From Rubripirellula obstinata (GTDB lineage: Bacteria; Planctomycetota; Planctomycetia; Pirellulales; Pirellulaceae), in the NCBI RefSeq assembly GCF_001642955.1, contig NZ_LWSK01000001.1, positions 62,001-126,000 on the forward strand: a stretch of 64,000 nucleotides of DNA, in the 5' to 3' direction. Shown here piece after piece: positions 17,741 to 25,404 of this stretch (position 1 is its first letter; every line of letters begins with the position of its first letter). The position numbers and the translations under genes were made by a program. Under the pieces are notes generated by a model that saw nothing but the letters and a program-made list of their open reading frames with translations, ran no database searches and had not been told where the DNA came from.

Positions 17741-18385
17741 CTACTTTGACGGCACGACCTGAACATCCACCGGCGGACGTAGCGCTGGGATAAACCACTG
17801 AACCTTCACATCGGCTTGCGTTGCGACTAACGCGTCAAACAGTGCGTTGGTTGCATCGCGTCGCAGTTTCGCCTGGTCAGTCAACTCGTCAAACGTTGGA
17901 TCGCCAGCACTCACATTCTGGTCATAGAAACGACGCAAGTTCTTCTCGGTCAGCCGAGTTTTGACGTAGAGATTCCATGCGGCTTCCCACGCCCAGCTTC
18001 GCAAAAGCGATTCCTGATTCGCGGACTGTTTCGACGCTATTTCGCCGGCGCTGGATCCGATTCGTTCCAGCTCCTTTGTTTTTTCGGTAACGTATCGGTC
18101 AACTGCGGTTTCCACCACGCTGCCACCTTTTTGGCGCAGCGCTCGTAGTGCCAGATGTCGGCGAACCAGCACGACCGCTGCCGCACGTTGGACATCGATC
18201 GGTAACTCGTCAATTGATCTTCCTCGCGCCATTGGCCGAAGGATCAAATTCAGCTCACCCAAAAAAACTGGCTTGCCATCGACCGCCGCCACGGGATCGT
18301 CCGGACCAAATTTCTCTTCCGCAATCGCGGTTGAGATCGAAAGAAGTGCGCAAGCAGTGGCAAAGAATCTTGAAACAAAGATCAT
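17741..18385 (-). CDS. Exported SurA-N-like protein without PPIase domain
   Basis: A 214-residue protein with a signal peptide (SRFFATACALLSISTAIAEE). The segment DPVAAVDGKPVFLGELNLIL followed by an alpha-helical region (VLVRRHLALRALRQKGG, then YVTEKTKELERIG) resembles the N-terminal chaperone part of SurA/parvulin-type peptidyl-prolyl isomerases. No parvulin catalytic domain follows. Resemblance is by pattern only. The start overlaps the stop of the upstream gene by ATGA (18382-18385), so the two are translationally coupled and probably act together at the periphery. Confidence 0.6.
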   Translation of the reverse strand: MIFVSRFFATACALLSISTAIAEEKFGPDDPVAAVDGKPVFLGELNLILRPMARGRSIDELPIDVQRAAAVVLVRRHLALRALRQKGGSVVETAVDRYVTEKTKELERIGSSAGEIASKQSANQESLLRSWAWEAAWNLYVKTRLTEKNLRRFYDQNVSAGDPTFDELTDQAKLRRDATNALFDALVATQADVKVQWFIPALRPPVDVQVVPSK

Positions 18386-19842
18386 GGCATTGGGATGTCT
18401 TGAATCACGAAGGAAACCTCGTTTTGGATTACCGCGGTCGGCGACTTGTAGATCAACGTTGATTCACCAACCGTGTCGCCCAGATCAAACAGATAACCGA
18501 TGCCTACGCCTGAACTCGTTTGACGATAGGTTTCATAACCAAGGTGATCGGCACGAGAACCATCTTTACGTAAGACATGCACCGCGTTCTCAAAGATCCA
18601 TTGTCGATGACTTTCCAACGACCGGTCCGCGTTCTTCAATTCCACGCCGACACGAATTTCATGAAGCGGTCCGTTCTTGCGAACCGCCTCGACCGTCACC
18701 GTCATTGCATCGATCGTCTTCGACGCAGCGGTTTCTGACAATGCAAGCTCGAACGTTTGTCGCTTACCAGGCAACATTGCACGCACCACACCTGACAGAG
18801 ACTTGATTGTTTTGGGTTGGTCGGCTGGCAACTGCATTGGCAAATAGAATTCGCTCATCGCCAGATCGCTGTTGGTGGCCACGTCAATTTTGTCGCTAGT
18901 GGTTTGCGGTTTCAAACGCGATGAATCACTCAGCCTGCCGGACAATTGAGGAACGGGAATGATCAAGCCAATCGGTGTTGTCGTGGGTTGCCAAGAAATT
19001 TTCACGGCCACGTTTAAACCGCTTAGATCGGGTTGGTTCAGATTTCGGCGAGCTGTCACCGCAGTCGGCTCGATTCGATAGACGCCTGCGTAAGCCGCCG
19101 AGTCCACTCGCGAAGGCCTGCCTTTGGCGCGAGCGATTAATTTCAACGTGTTTTCATCGCCGCCGTAAAAGTTGATATCCAATTTTGCCGCGTCTAAGAC
19201 GAAATCAAGAGCGTGCCAGAACGGAAGTGGTGTGGGAATCGGTGACACGGCGATCGATTCATCAGCGTCGTGTTCAAACTCGACACCGCTATCACGACTG
19301 ATCGCTTCGAGAGCTTCACCGAGGTTTGAAATTTTCCCCAATCGAATTTGGCTAAATTCCAACTTCGATTCATTCTTGGTTCGGATCTTTGTCAGCTTTT
19401 CACGGATACGATCGAGTCGTTCCACGGTCTCGATGGAAAGCCGATCGCCCGATTCCGGAAGCCACTTTAAGACGTCTGGCCCCGCCTCAATCAGCTTCTT
19501 TTCGGATTCCGTCCGACGTGCGCGACTGGATGCATTCAAGCCATCAACCCAATCCAAAACATCAGCCTTCTTGATTTCGCGGTCCGCTTCAGGGGCCGCG
19601 ACTTCTTGTGACCAAACTGGACTGATTAACAGCCCCCACGCAAAGGCTGTCAAAAACAAACCGGCTTTGCACCGCAATTCACCTCTCCCGCTTGCGGGAC
19701 AGGTCGAGCCTAAGCGAGCGAGAGGGTTGCGATCGATTGCGTTCCCTCCGCCCGCTGCGCGGCGCAGGAGATATCCCGCGATCAGCAAAATCTTGTTGGG
19801 TTTTATAGTCATTTTCGTCACCATCGCTCCAATCCGAACCAC
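18382..19842 (-). CDS. Exported protein of unknown function, repeat-derived N-terminus
   Basis: 486 residues. A second hydrophobic segment (about residues 60-76, KAGLFLTAFAWGLLISPVWS) looks like the real signal peptide. The 60 residues before it contain a stretch coded by a palindromic repeat (19681-19770). The mature part has a helical section (about 85-150, KKADVLDWVDGL and charged helices) and a beta-rich region with a DUALISDSGVEFEH-like phrase (SRDSGVEFEHDAD) that recalls secretin-associated short domains, then FWHALDFVLDAAKLDINFY. No family is recognised with confidence. It ends in an ATGA overlap with the SurA-N-like gene. Start codon is uncertain: ATG 19842, 19824 or 19812. Confidence 0.55.
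   Translation of the reverse strand: MVRIGAMVTKMTIKPNKILLIAGYLLRRAAGGGNAIDRNPLARLGSTCPASGRGELRCKAGLFLTAFAWGLLISPVWSQEVAAPEADREIKKADVLDWVDGLNASSRARRTESEKKLIEAGPDVLKWLPESGDRLSIETVERLDRIREKLTKIRTKNESKLEFSQIRLGKISNLGEALEAISRDSGVEFEHDADESIAVSPIPTPLPFWHALDFVLDAAKLDINFYGGDENTLKLIARAKGRPSRVDSAAYAGVYRIEPTAVTARRNLNQPDLSGLNVAVKISWQPTTTPIGLIIPVPQLSGRLSDSSRLKPQTTSDKIDVATNSDLAMSEFYLPMQLPADQPKTIKSLSGVVRAMLPGKRQTFELALSETAASKTIDAMTVTVEAVRKNGPLHEIRVGVELKNADRSLESHRQWIFENAVHVLRKDGSRADHLGYETYRQTSSGVGIGYLFDLGDTVGESTLIYKSPTAVIQNEVSFVIQDIPMP
19681..19770. repeat. Palindromic repeat inside a coding region
   Basis: The near-perfect hairpin ACCTCTCCCGCTTGCGGGAC continuing to 19704 is followed by AAGCGAGCGAGAGGG and a GC-rich CGCCCGCTGCGCGGCGCAGG. 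It reads like a dispersed intergenic palindrome but lies in frame, coding about residues 25-54 of the exported protein just ahead of its signal-like segment. Confidence 0.55.
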
Positions 19843-20378
19843 GCCTGCACAACGACCGTGGTCATTCTTGCCCGGTCACTTATCGAGTTCCAGCGTTCCC
19901 TGATTCTAACCTACCGTTGCAATAGCCGTATGCGTAGAGACACGTGGCCAAAGTCGCTAGCAGACTTTTGTTCTCGTGTGTCTCGTGCGCGTAAGAAAAC
20001 GTCCGGCTTAGAAACGCCATGAATGCTTCGCAAAACCAGCCCTGGAGCGGTGACAGCCCTTTGCCGGGTGCGTCACGGCTTATCGATTCAATGATAGTCG
20101 CCTTTCGCTCCGCGAAAGTTGCGTCCACAAACGCTGCTTTTGCGGAGCAAAAGGCGACTATCAATTTGGATTTACTATTCAATCGACAAGCGGGTCAGTA
20201 CCCGGCACCGAGCTTTCGTCTTTCCAGGACTAACAGAGCTTGGCCCGGTCGGCATGCTCAGGTTCTAAACCGGACATTCTCGTAAGTGGCCGGGCTTCTC
20301 GTTATGCCAATCAGTAGTTGAACTCGACCAGCCAAAACTCCTTACAACCGACGCTACAAAAGAAACCATCTGCTTACC
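19843..20378. other. Intergenic region with imperfect inverted repeats
   Basis: 536 bp between divergent genes. It contains the family D palindrome (20093-20162) and, further out, an imperfect inverted repeat pairing CGTAAGAAAACGTCCGGCTT (from 19990) with the complement of AAACCGGACATTCTCGTAAG (about 20267-20286). Open frames here (19880-20182, minus) are produced by the repeats. Promoters for both neighbours must lie here but none is clear. Confidence 0.5.
20093..20162. repeat. Palindrome family D, copy 1
   Basis: The arms GATAGTCGCCTTTCGC... and ...AAAAGGCGACTATC are complementary over about 27 bp, with inner CTCCGCGAAAG/CTTTTGCGGAG. Other copies are at 39508-39574 and 44236-44297. Confidence 0.85.
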
Positions 20379-21470
20379 ATGACAAATCTAAACCTCACCC
20401 GCGTTTGTCTGCTTTGCGCCTGCATTCTAGCCTGTAATTCGGCCAACACCGCACCCGCGGTAGGCCCGCCTGGAATGGTGGAGTTCTTTGCGTCGGGCAA
20501 AACACGTCAGGGCCTGAAACTACTCGATGTAACCGGAGAAATGATTGTCCTGGGACGCGACGGTTGGATGCACTCGTTCAACCCCGCTGACAAGAAGTAC
20601 CAAGTTCGAACGATTGAAGACGAGTACTCGCCGATCGAGGTTTCGCAAATGCGAACTGAACTGGGCGGCGAGTTTGGCAACCAATTTGAAATCAAGTCAA
20701 CCAAAAACTTCTTGCTCGTTCAGCCCAAGGGGCGTGGCAACAAATGGTCCAACCTGTTTGAACAATCGCATCGAGCGTTCACCAGTTACATGACCCGCCG
20801 TGGCGTCAACGTTCGGCAAGGGAATTTCCCGATGGTCGCGGTCGTCATGCCCGACGAAGCCGCGATGTACCGCGAATTCAAACGCATTGGCATTCAGATG
20901 AACCGTGTCGCCGGTGTGTATGCGGGACAGAGCAACCGCGTGATCACTCATGACGGCGGTCGGCAAGACTTCATCGCCGCGACCGTGCGTCACGAAGCCG
21001 CTCATCAATCGGCATTCAACAGCGGCGTTCACAGCCGATTAACCGACACGCCCAAGTGGATCAGCGAAGGCATCGGCCAAATGTTTGAAACCGCCGGCAT
21101 GACCAACGCAGCGACAGGGGCATCGCGAGAAGAGCGGATCAATCGAGACAGCCTGACCTTCATCAAGCGAACCTACAAAGGCCGCAGCGACACCGATTTC
21201 AGCGCGGACGTCATGGAACTACTCTCGGGCGACACCATGTTCGACAACCCACGAACAGTCTCGAAAGCCTACGCAGTCGCCTGGGCAATGATGTTCTACC
21301 TAGGCGAACGCGAACCCAAACACTTCGCCCAGCTCCTCAACAAAACCGCCACCCGCCCCCCCTTCCGAAACTACCCCCGAAAAGACCGCATCAACGACGT
21401 CGAAAGAATCCTAGGCTGCGACACGTTTGAATTCAGCAAACGAGTCAGTTGGTACGTTCATGGGTTGTAG
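20379..21470 (+). CDS. DUF1570-type exported metallopeptidase-like protein
   Basis: 363 residues. The N-terminal signal peptide (LTRVCLLCACILACNSANT) may be a lipoprotein-like sequence. A small beta domain (about residues 33-90) precedes the peptidase-like region. The gluzincin motif is RHEAAHQ (His205, Glu206, His209) with KWISEG and Glu230 as the likely third ligand, followed by GIGQMFE. This is the pattern of DUF1570 proteins, abundant in planctomycetes and of unknown substrate. A paralogue with the same layout lies at 43037-44191. No neighbour in the same operon; it converges on a PEP-CTERM gene. Confidence 0.85.
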   Translation: MTNLNLTRVCLLCACILACNSANTAPAVGPPGMVEFFASGKTRQGLKLLDVTGEMIVLGRDGWMHSFNPADKKYQVRTIEDEYSPIEVSQMRTELGGEFGNQFEIKSTKNFLLVQPKGRGNKWSNLFEQSHRAFTSYMTRRGVNVRQGNFPMVAVVMPDEAAMYREFKRIGIQMNRVAGVYAGQSNRVITHDGGRQDFIAATVRHEAAHQSAFNSGVHSRLTDTPKWISEGIGQMFETAGMTNAATGASREERINRDSLTFIKRTYKGRSDTDFSADVMELLSGDTMFDNPRTVSKAYAVAWAMMFYLGEREPKHFAQLLNKTATRPPFRNYPRKDRINDVERILGCDTFEFSKRVSWYVHGL

Positions 21471-21578
21471 GGAACGTGACATGCACCGCGTGCAGATATA
21501 AGAGATCCAAGGTCTACTGACAAAAATGCAACCGTAAGATTTCGTCAATCACCCACCCCGACCTGGAGCGCCTTAGGG

Positions 21579-22304
21579 TCAAAGAGAGTTCCTGCGTCTG
21601 CGACGCAGCGCGATCAAACCAGAGCCCAAGAACACTACGGCGAGCGAAGAAGGTTCAGGTATCACATTAATGGTACCGCCTGACAAGACGAAATCGCTAC
21701 GGCGTCCTGTAGTACCCGCCAGATTCCCAGGAGAGTCAGCCGTCAGGAAATCAAATGCCTCTGGATTAATAATTGAAATCGCCAAAGGACCTCCGGTGAA
21801 AGCATCGTCGACTGAGAGCGAAAAAGTGAAGATCGAACCAGACGCGCCATCAGTCAGAAGGTTAGATACAGAGCCAGCAGCAATTGGGCGCAGACCGTCG
21901 TCTGTAAAGTTGTTGTTCAATGTCGCGAAGGTGGCTAGCGGTTCGAGAGGGGCGATTGGCGTCTGGAGGAACGCTTGCTCCCGAGGGGCTCCTAGTGGCG
22001 GCGCGAAGATCAAAGCATCGGGACCACGGTTCAGAAATTCGTCGAAAACCAAATCAAGGCTGTAAGAAGTCAAGCCGGTGTCACCGGGAGTTTGTCCGGG
22101 CCTATCCAACATTGTGTTACGTAACTCCATGAAAACGGATGCAATGATATTCTGGCCAGGCACCGCGTCAATCGTGTCCTGAACCCCATCTTCATTGGGA
22201 TTTAAGTCGATCGACAAAAAGATGTCAGCAAGGGCAGGCGATTGACTGGTGAGAATCAGAAAGGCTAGAAGAGTTGTCGCTAATGTTGTGGATCGATTTA
22301 ACAT
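21579..22304 (-). CDS. PEP-CTERM anchored extracellular protein
   Basis: About 241 residues from the chosen ATG, which starts the signal peptide (TTLATTLLAFLILTSQSPALA). An upstream ATG at 22352 adds 16 residues. The mature domain is beta-rich and acidic (LSIDLNPNEDGVQD at its start). The C-terminus is a full PEP-CTERM signal: PEPSSLAVVFLGSGLIALRR with a following arginine cluster. Such proteins are sorted by an exosortase to the cell surface or matrix. The domain resembles cohesin-like secreted modules but is not assigned. No exosortase gene is in the window. Confidence 0.85.
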   Translation of the reverse strand: MLNRSTTLATTLLAFLILTSQSPALADIFLSIDLNPNEDGVQDTIDAVPGQNIIASVFMELRNTMLDRPGQTPGDTGLTSYSLDLVFDEFLNRGPDALIFAPPLGAPREQAFLQTPIAPLEPLATFATLNNNFTDDGLRPIAAGSVSNLLTDGASGSIFTFSLSVDDAFTGGPLAISIINPEAFDFLTADSPGNLAGTTGRRSDFVLSGGTINVIPEPSSLAVVFLGSGLIALRRRRRNSL

Positions 22305-22608
22305 AATCTTAGATAACCAGGCAAAGTTGATTCGGAAGTGTGGGGCCCGCAATTGCGTTTACGTTCTGACTGCGCTGCGATGTCACAAGAAAACAGTGTA
22401 ACTGACGGAATAGACAAGACAAAAGCATTCGCAACAAATTGGGCACTTTTTCATTAAATTCACTTGCGAGCCGAAGACTTGAATGCTGTAAAGGATTAAG
22501 GACATCAGGCTCGCTGTTATTTGATCGCTTTTTGATCAAACAAGTACCCACTTCAAGTAGTCTTTTTTGTCCTCGAAAACCCTTCTGAATTAACCTAACG
22601 TTGGATTT

Positions 22609-24375
22609 TCATGCGACGCTCCCCCCTCCGAAGTGGAGGGCAAAAGAGTTTTCTCGCAGATCTTCCCTATCAAGTTTCCAGCTTGCCATTACTAGATCCA
22701 CCACAAGTTTGCTGTTCGATTGCTTTTTCAACATCTCTACCCCTACTCTTTCGGGTGTCATTATGGAGAACTTCGCCAGTCTTTGGGTTTCATAGTCGGG
22801 CCCACCAAATTCAATCAAAAGAGATTCATCTTTAATAAGATCGGCAAACGCGACCGACGCTGGTTCCAATTTGTCAACTTGGAAGAGGTTTGGATTCGCT
22901 TGAAGTTGGGTTGGAGCGATTTCCGCTTCTAAGGTTCTAGTACTTCCAACTGCAGCATTTTGGATCTCGTTGATTACCAGCAGTGCGTCTAATGCAGTAA
23001 TTTCACCATTTCGATTTACATCCAAAAATTGGCCAAGCGGAATCATTGAAGCTTGGGAGCTTAGGAAATTAACAATTTGCAATGCGTCAATCGCCGTAAC
23101 TCTTCCGTCACCGTTGGTATCGCTTGGCTGTAAAAAATTGACGGAACCACCGAACGAGAACTCAGTATTCACTTGAGAAACCGTAATCGCGTAGTTCTGA
23201 TCGATTTCGCTCGAAGGAAAGATTACCGCGTAAGAAATGCCTTCGGACAATAGCCCGGAGGTAATAACGCCGTTGGATGAGCTAACGAGTTTGCCTTGCT
23301 GATCCACGATCAACACCGGACTCGTAATGACTTGTGAGCCACTGGCTCGAATTGTCAGTTGAGTGGCAGCGTCAACTTCGAATATCACAGCCGATGGTAG
23401 AGGTTGGACAGGAGGACTTGAAGAGACCAAAAACGGTCCAACAATCTGTTGTGGAACCAAGATTGTGGAGGTCAAATCGACTGAATCGTCGTTTTGAATC
23501 AAAGCAGTAGCGACTGAGGAAATGATCGCGACATCGCCGTCAACGCTAGACAGTTTCACTTGAAATATCTCATCCGGTTCGAAATCTAGATCACTACGCA
23601 CTTCAATGAAAAAAGACTGGATGGTGTCCCCATCGGCGAAAACAACTTGCCCGTTGGGTAGGATGCCGCCGACGAAATCCTCCGGAGATACAGTAAGTGG
23701 ACCGACGGGTTCGACCACATAGTTCACTACCGCCTCACCAGACGTCACGACATCTCGTGTCACATCGAATTGAAACTGTGTGCCGCCCATATCGCCTTCA
23801 AGCAAGCTTGAGGTAGCAGCAAATAAATTCAGGTTTGGAACATCATTTGTTTCAATAACTCGAATTGTCAAATCACCAAAATCAGTGATGCTAAGTGAAC
23901 CACCATCGGTCGCGATCACATCGGTAATTTGATTGTTAGGGTCAGAGACCCGATTTGCAGTTAAGAGATGATCACCTGCGTCAGTGGGAACCATCACAGT
24001 AAACGTACCAAGCAGGATTGCCGGTGGGGCCCCACGATCGTTGAACGAGCCACCGACGACATAAAAATCACCGGACGATGGATCAAAGATATCGTCGGTC
24101 AGGTCATTGAAATTGCCACCGCGTCGGTAGTTGCTCAGTTGCAGGCTTGCATCTGAATTCGATAAATTCGCTTGAAATCCAAGTACCAAGCGTTCTGTTT
24201 CTATCAGCTCCAAAGTCACGTCGAAAGTTTGTCCAGGGCTGACCAAAACGATGCGCTCACCATCCTCATCGATAGTCGGAAGACTATCCACCGGCTCAAA
24301 CTTCAAAGCTGCCAAAAGACGCCGGTGTTCAAGGCTTTCAACGGAAAGCCGGCGTCTAATAGTGCTGGTTTTCAT
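22609..24375 (-). CDS. Extracellular Calx-beta and dockerin-like repeat protein
   Basis: 588 residues. It begins with the planctomycete surface-protein motif LEHRRLLAA (residues 15-23), thought to mark exported proteins. A cohesin-like or cadherin-like first part (about 25-170) is followed by a Calx-beta domain (about 180-290: EGDMGGTQFQFDVTR, then DFEPDEIFQVKL) and a linker. A dockerin-I-like pair of calcium loops is at about 425-470 (DTNGDGRVTAIDALQIVNFL and DVNRNGEITALDALLVINEI). The C-terminal 110 residues are unassigned. Dockerins bind cohesins in cellulosomes; in planctomycetes they occur in large surface proteins of unknown assembly. AT content is higher than in the neighbouring housekeeping genes. 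Start is the ATG at 24375. Confidence 0.85.
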   Translation of the reverse strand: MKTSTIRRRLSVESLEHRRLLAALKFEPVDSLPTIDEDGERIVLVSPGQTFDVTLELIETERLVLGFQANLSNSDASLQLSNYRRGGNFNDLTDDIFDPSSGDFYVVGGSFNDRGAPPAILLGTFTVMVPTDAGDHLLTANRVSDPNNQITDVIATDGGSLSITDFGDLTIRVIETNDVPNLNLFAATSSLLEGDMGGTQFQFDVTRDVVTSGEAVVNYVVEPVGPLTVSPEDFVGGILPNGQVVFADGDTIQSFFIEVRSDLDFEPDEIFQVKLSSVDGDVAIISSVATALIQNDDSVDLTSTILVPQQIVGPFLVSSSPPVQPLPSAVIFEVDAATQLTIRASGSQVITSPVLIVDQQGKLVSSSNGVITSGLLSEGISYAVIFPSSEIDQNYAITVSQVNTEFSFGGSVNFLQPSDTNGDGRVTAIDALQIVNFLSSQASMIPLGQFLDVNRNGEITALDALLVINEIQNAAVGSTRTLEAEIAPTQLQANPNLFQVDKLEPASVAFADLIKDESLLIEFGGPDYETQRLAKFSIMTPERVGVEMLKKQSNSKLVVDLVMASWKLDREDLRENSFALHFGGGSVA

Positions 24376-24771
24376 AAATAAGGCTCGTCAAACTGACGTA
24401 TATTCCAAAAGCTCTCGAAAAGATGACAATGGTGACTCACAACGCTTTTCTATTCGCTTCTGCCGTGCTGTGCTGCACACCCATTTTACATAACGATTGA
24501 ATCGGCAAGAAAGAACCTAGTCAAATCAGGAAACTCCTGCAGTATTTAGCGGATCTCCACCAAATAACCGGTTTAGGATACAGTGATTTGTGTTCACCCA
24601 TCAGAGGTTTTTCTTACGGCCCAAACGGATCCACCTAACGTAAAGAGCAGCTGGCCGGGAGCCAGTTTGCTTTCGGTAGATACAGCTGCGAGCCCCAGCC
24701 CGAAAGACATTCCGTTCGCCAAACTACCGAAACTGACCCGGTTTCAATAATATGGTGCCACCCACCAACTG
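24376..24771. other. Intergenic region upstream of the split transposase
   Basis: About 400 bp between divergent genes. No gene, tRNA or strong repeat was seen, apart from the promoter listed separately. Confidence 0.4.
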
Positions 24772-24800
24772 TTGACATTTGGGTAGGCGAGTCGTATATT
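24772..24800 (+). promoter_or_regulatory. Sigma70-type promoter of the transposase gene
   Basis: TTGACA (24772-24777) and TATATT (24795-24800) are separated by 17 bp, close to the vegetative consensus. The gene starts 34 bp further on with GTG, preceded by GGGGGTGA. Such a consensus promoter is rare among the genes here. Confidence 0.7.
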
Positions 24801-25404
24801 CTTGGCTTACTTGGTTCTTAATGGGGGTGAATTGTGCCGCGACCTGCTCGGAATGAACAATTTGACGCGTCGGAAGTTTGCATCGTCCATGTTGTCCAAC
24901 GCTGCGTGCGTCGGGCGTTTCTTGCTGGCTTGGATCAGGCGACTGGTCGGGACTACTCCTATAGAAAGGAGTGGATTCGCCGGCGGATGGAAGCACTTGC
25001 GTCCGTTTTTGCAGTCGATGTTCTGTCTTATGCGGTGATGAGCAATCACCTTCACCAAATTCTGCGCACTCGACCTGATGTGGTCGCAGAATGGAGTGAC
25101 GAAGAGCTTGCGATTCGTTGGTTGCGCGTATTTCCCGGTCGTAGGCTTGAGGAACACTTGGCCGAACCGACCGAGAACGATGTCAAAACGCTGTGTCAGG
25201 ATCAGGATCGTTTGGCTGAGATTCGCAGGCGAATCTCGGATATTTCCTGGTTCATGCGGGCTCTAGCGGAACCGATCGCTCGGATGGCAAATCGCCAGGA
25301 TGAATGCACAGGTCGGTTTTGGAATCGTCCGATGCCATGCGTCAAAACTCTCGATTGGATGAAGCGAAGCACTGCGTTGGACTGTGCTATCGCGGGCTAG
25401 GTTT

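Noticed and set aside
19880-20182. 100-codon frame in the intergenic region
   Set aside because: It is produced by the family D palindrome and has no family resemblance.
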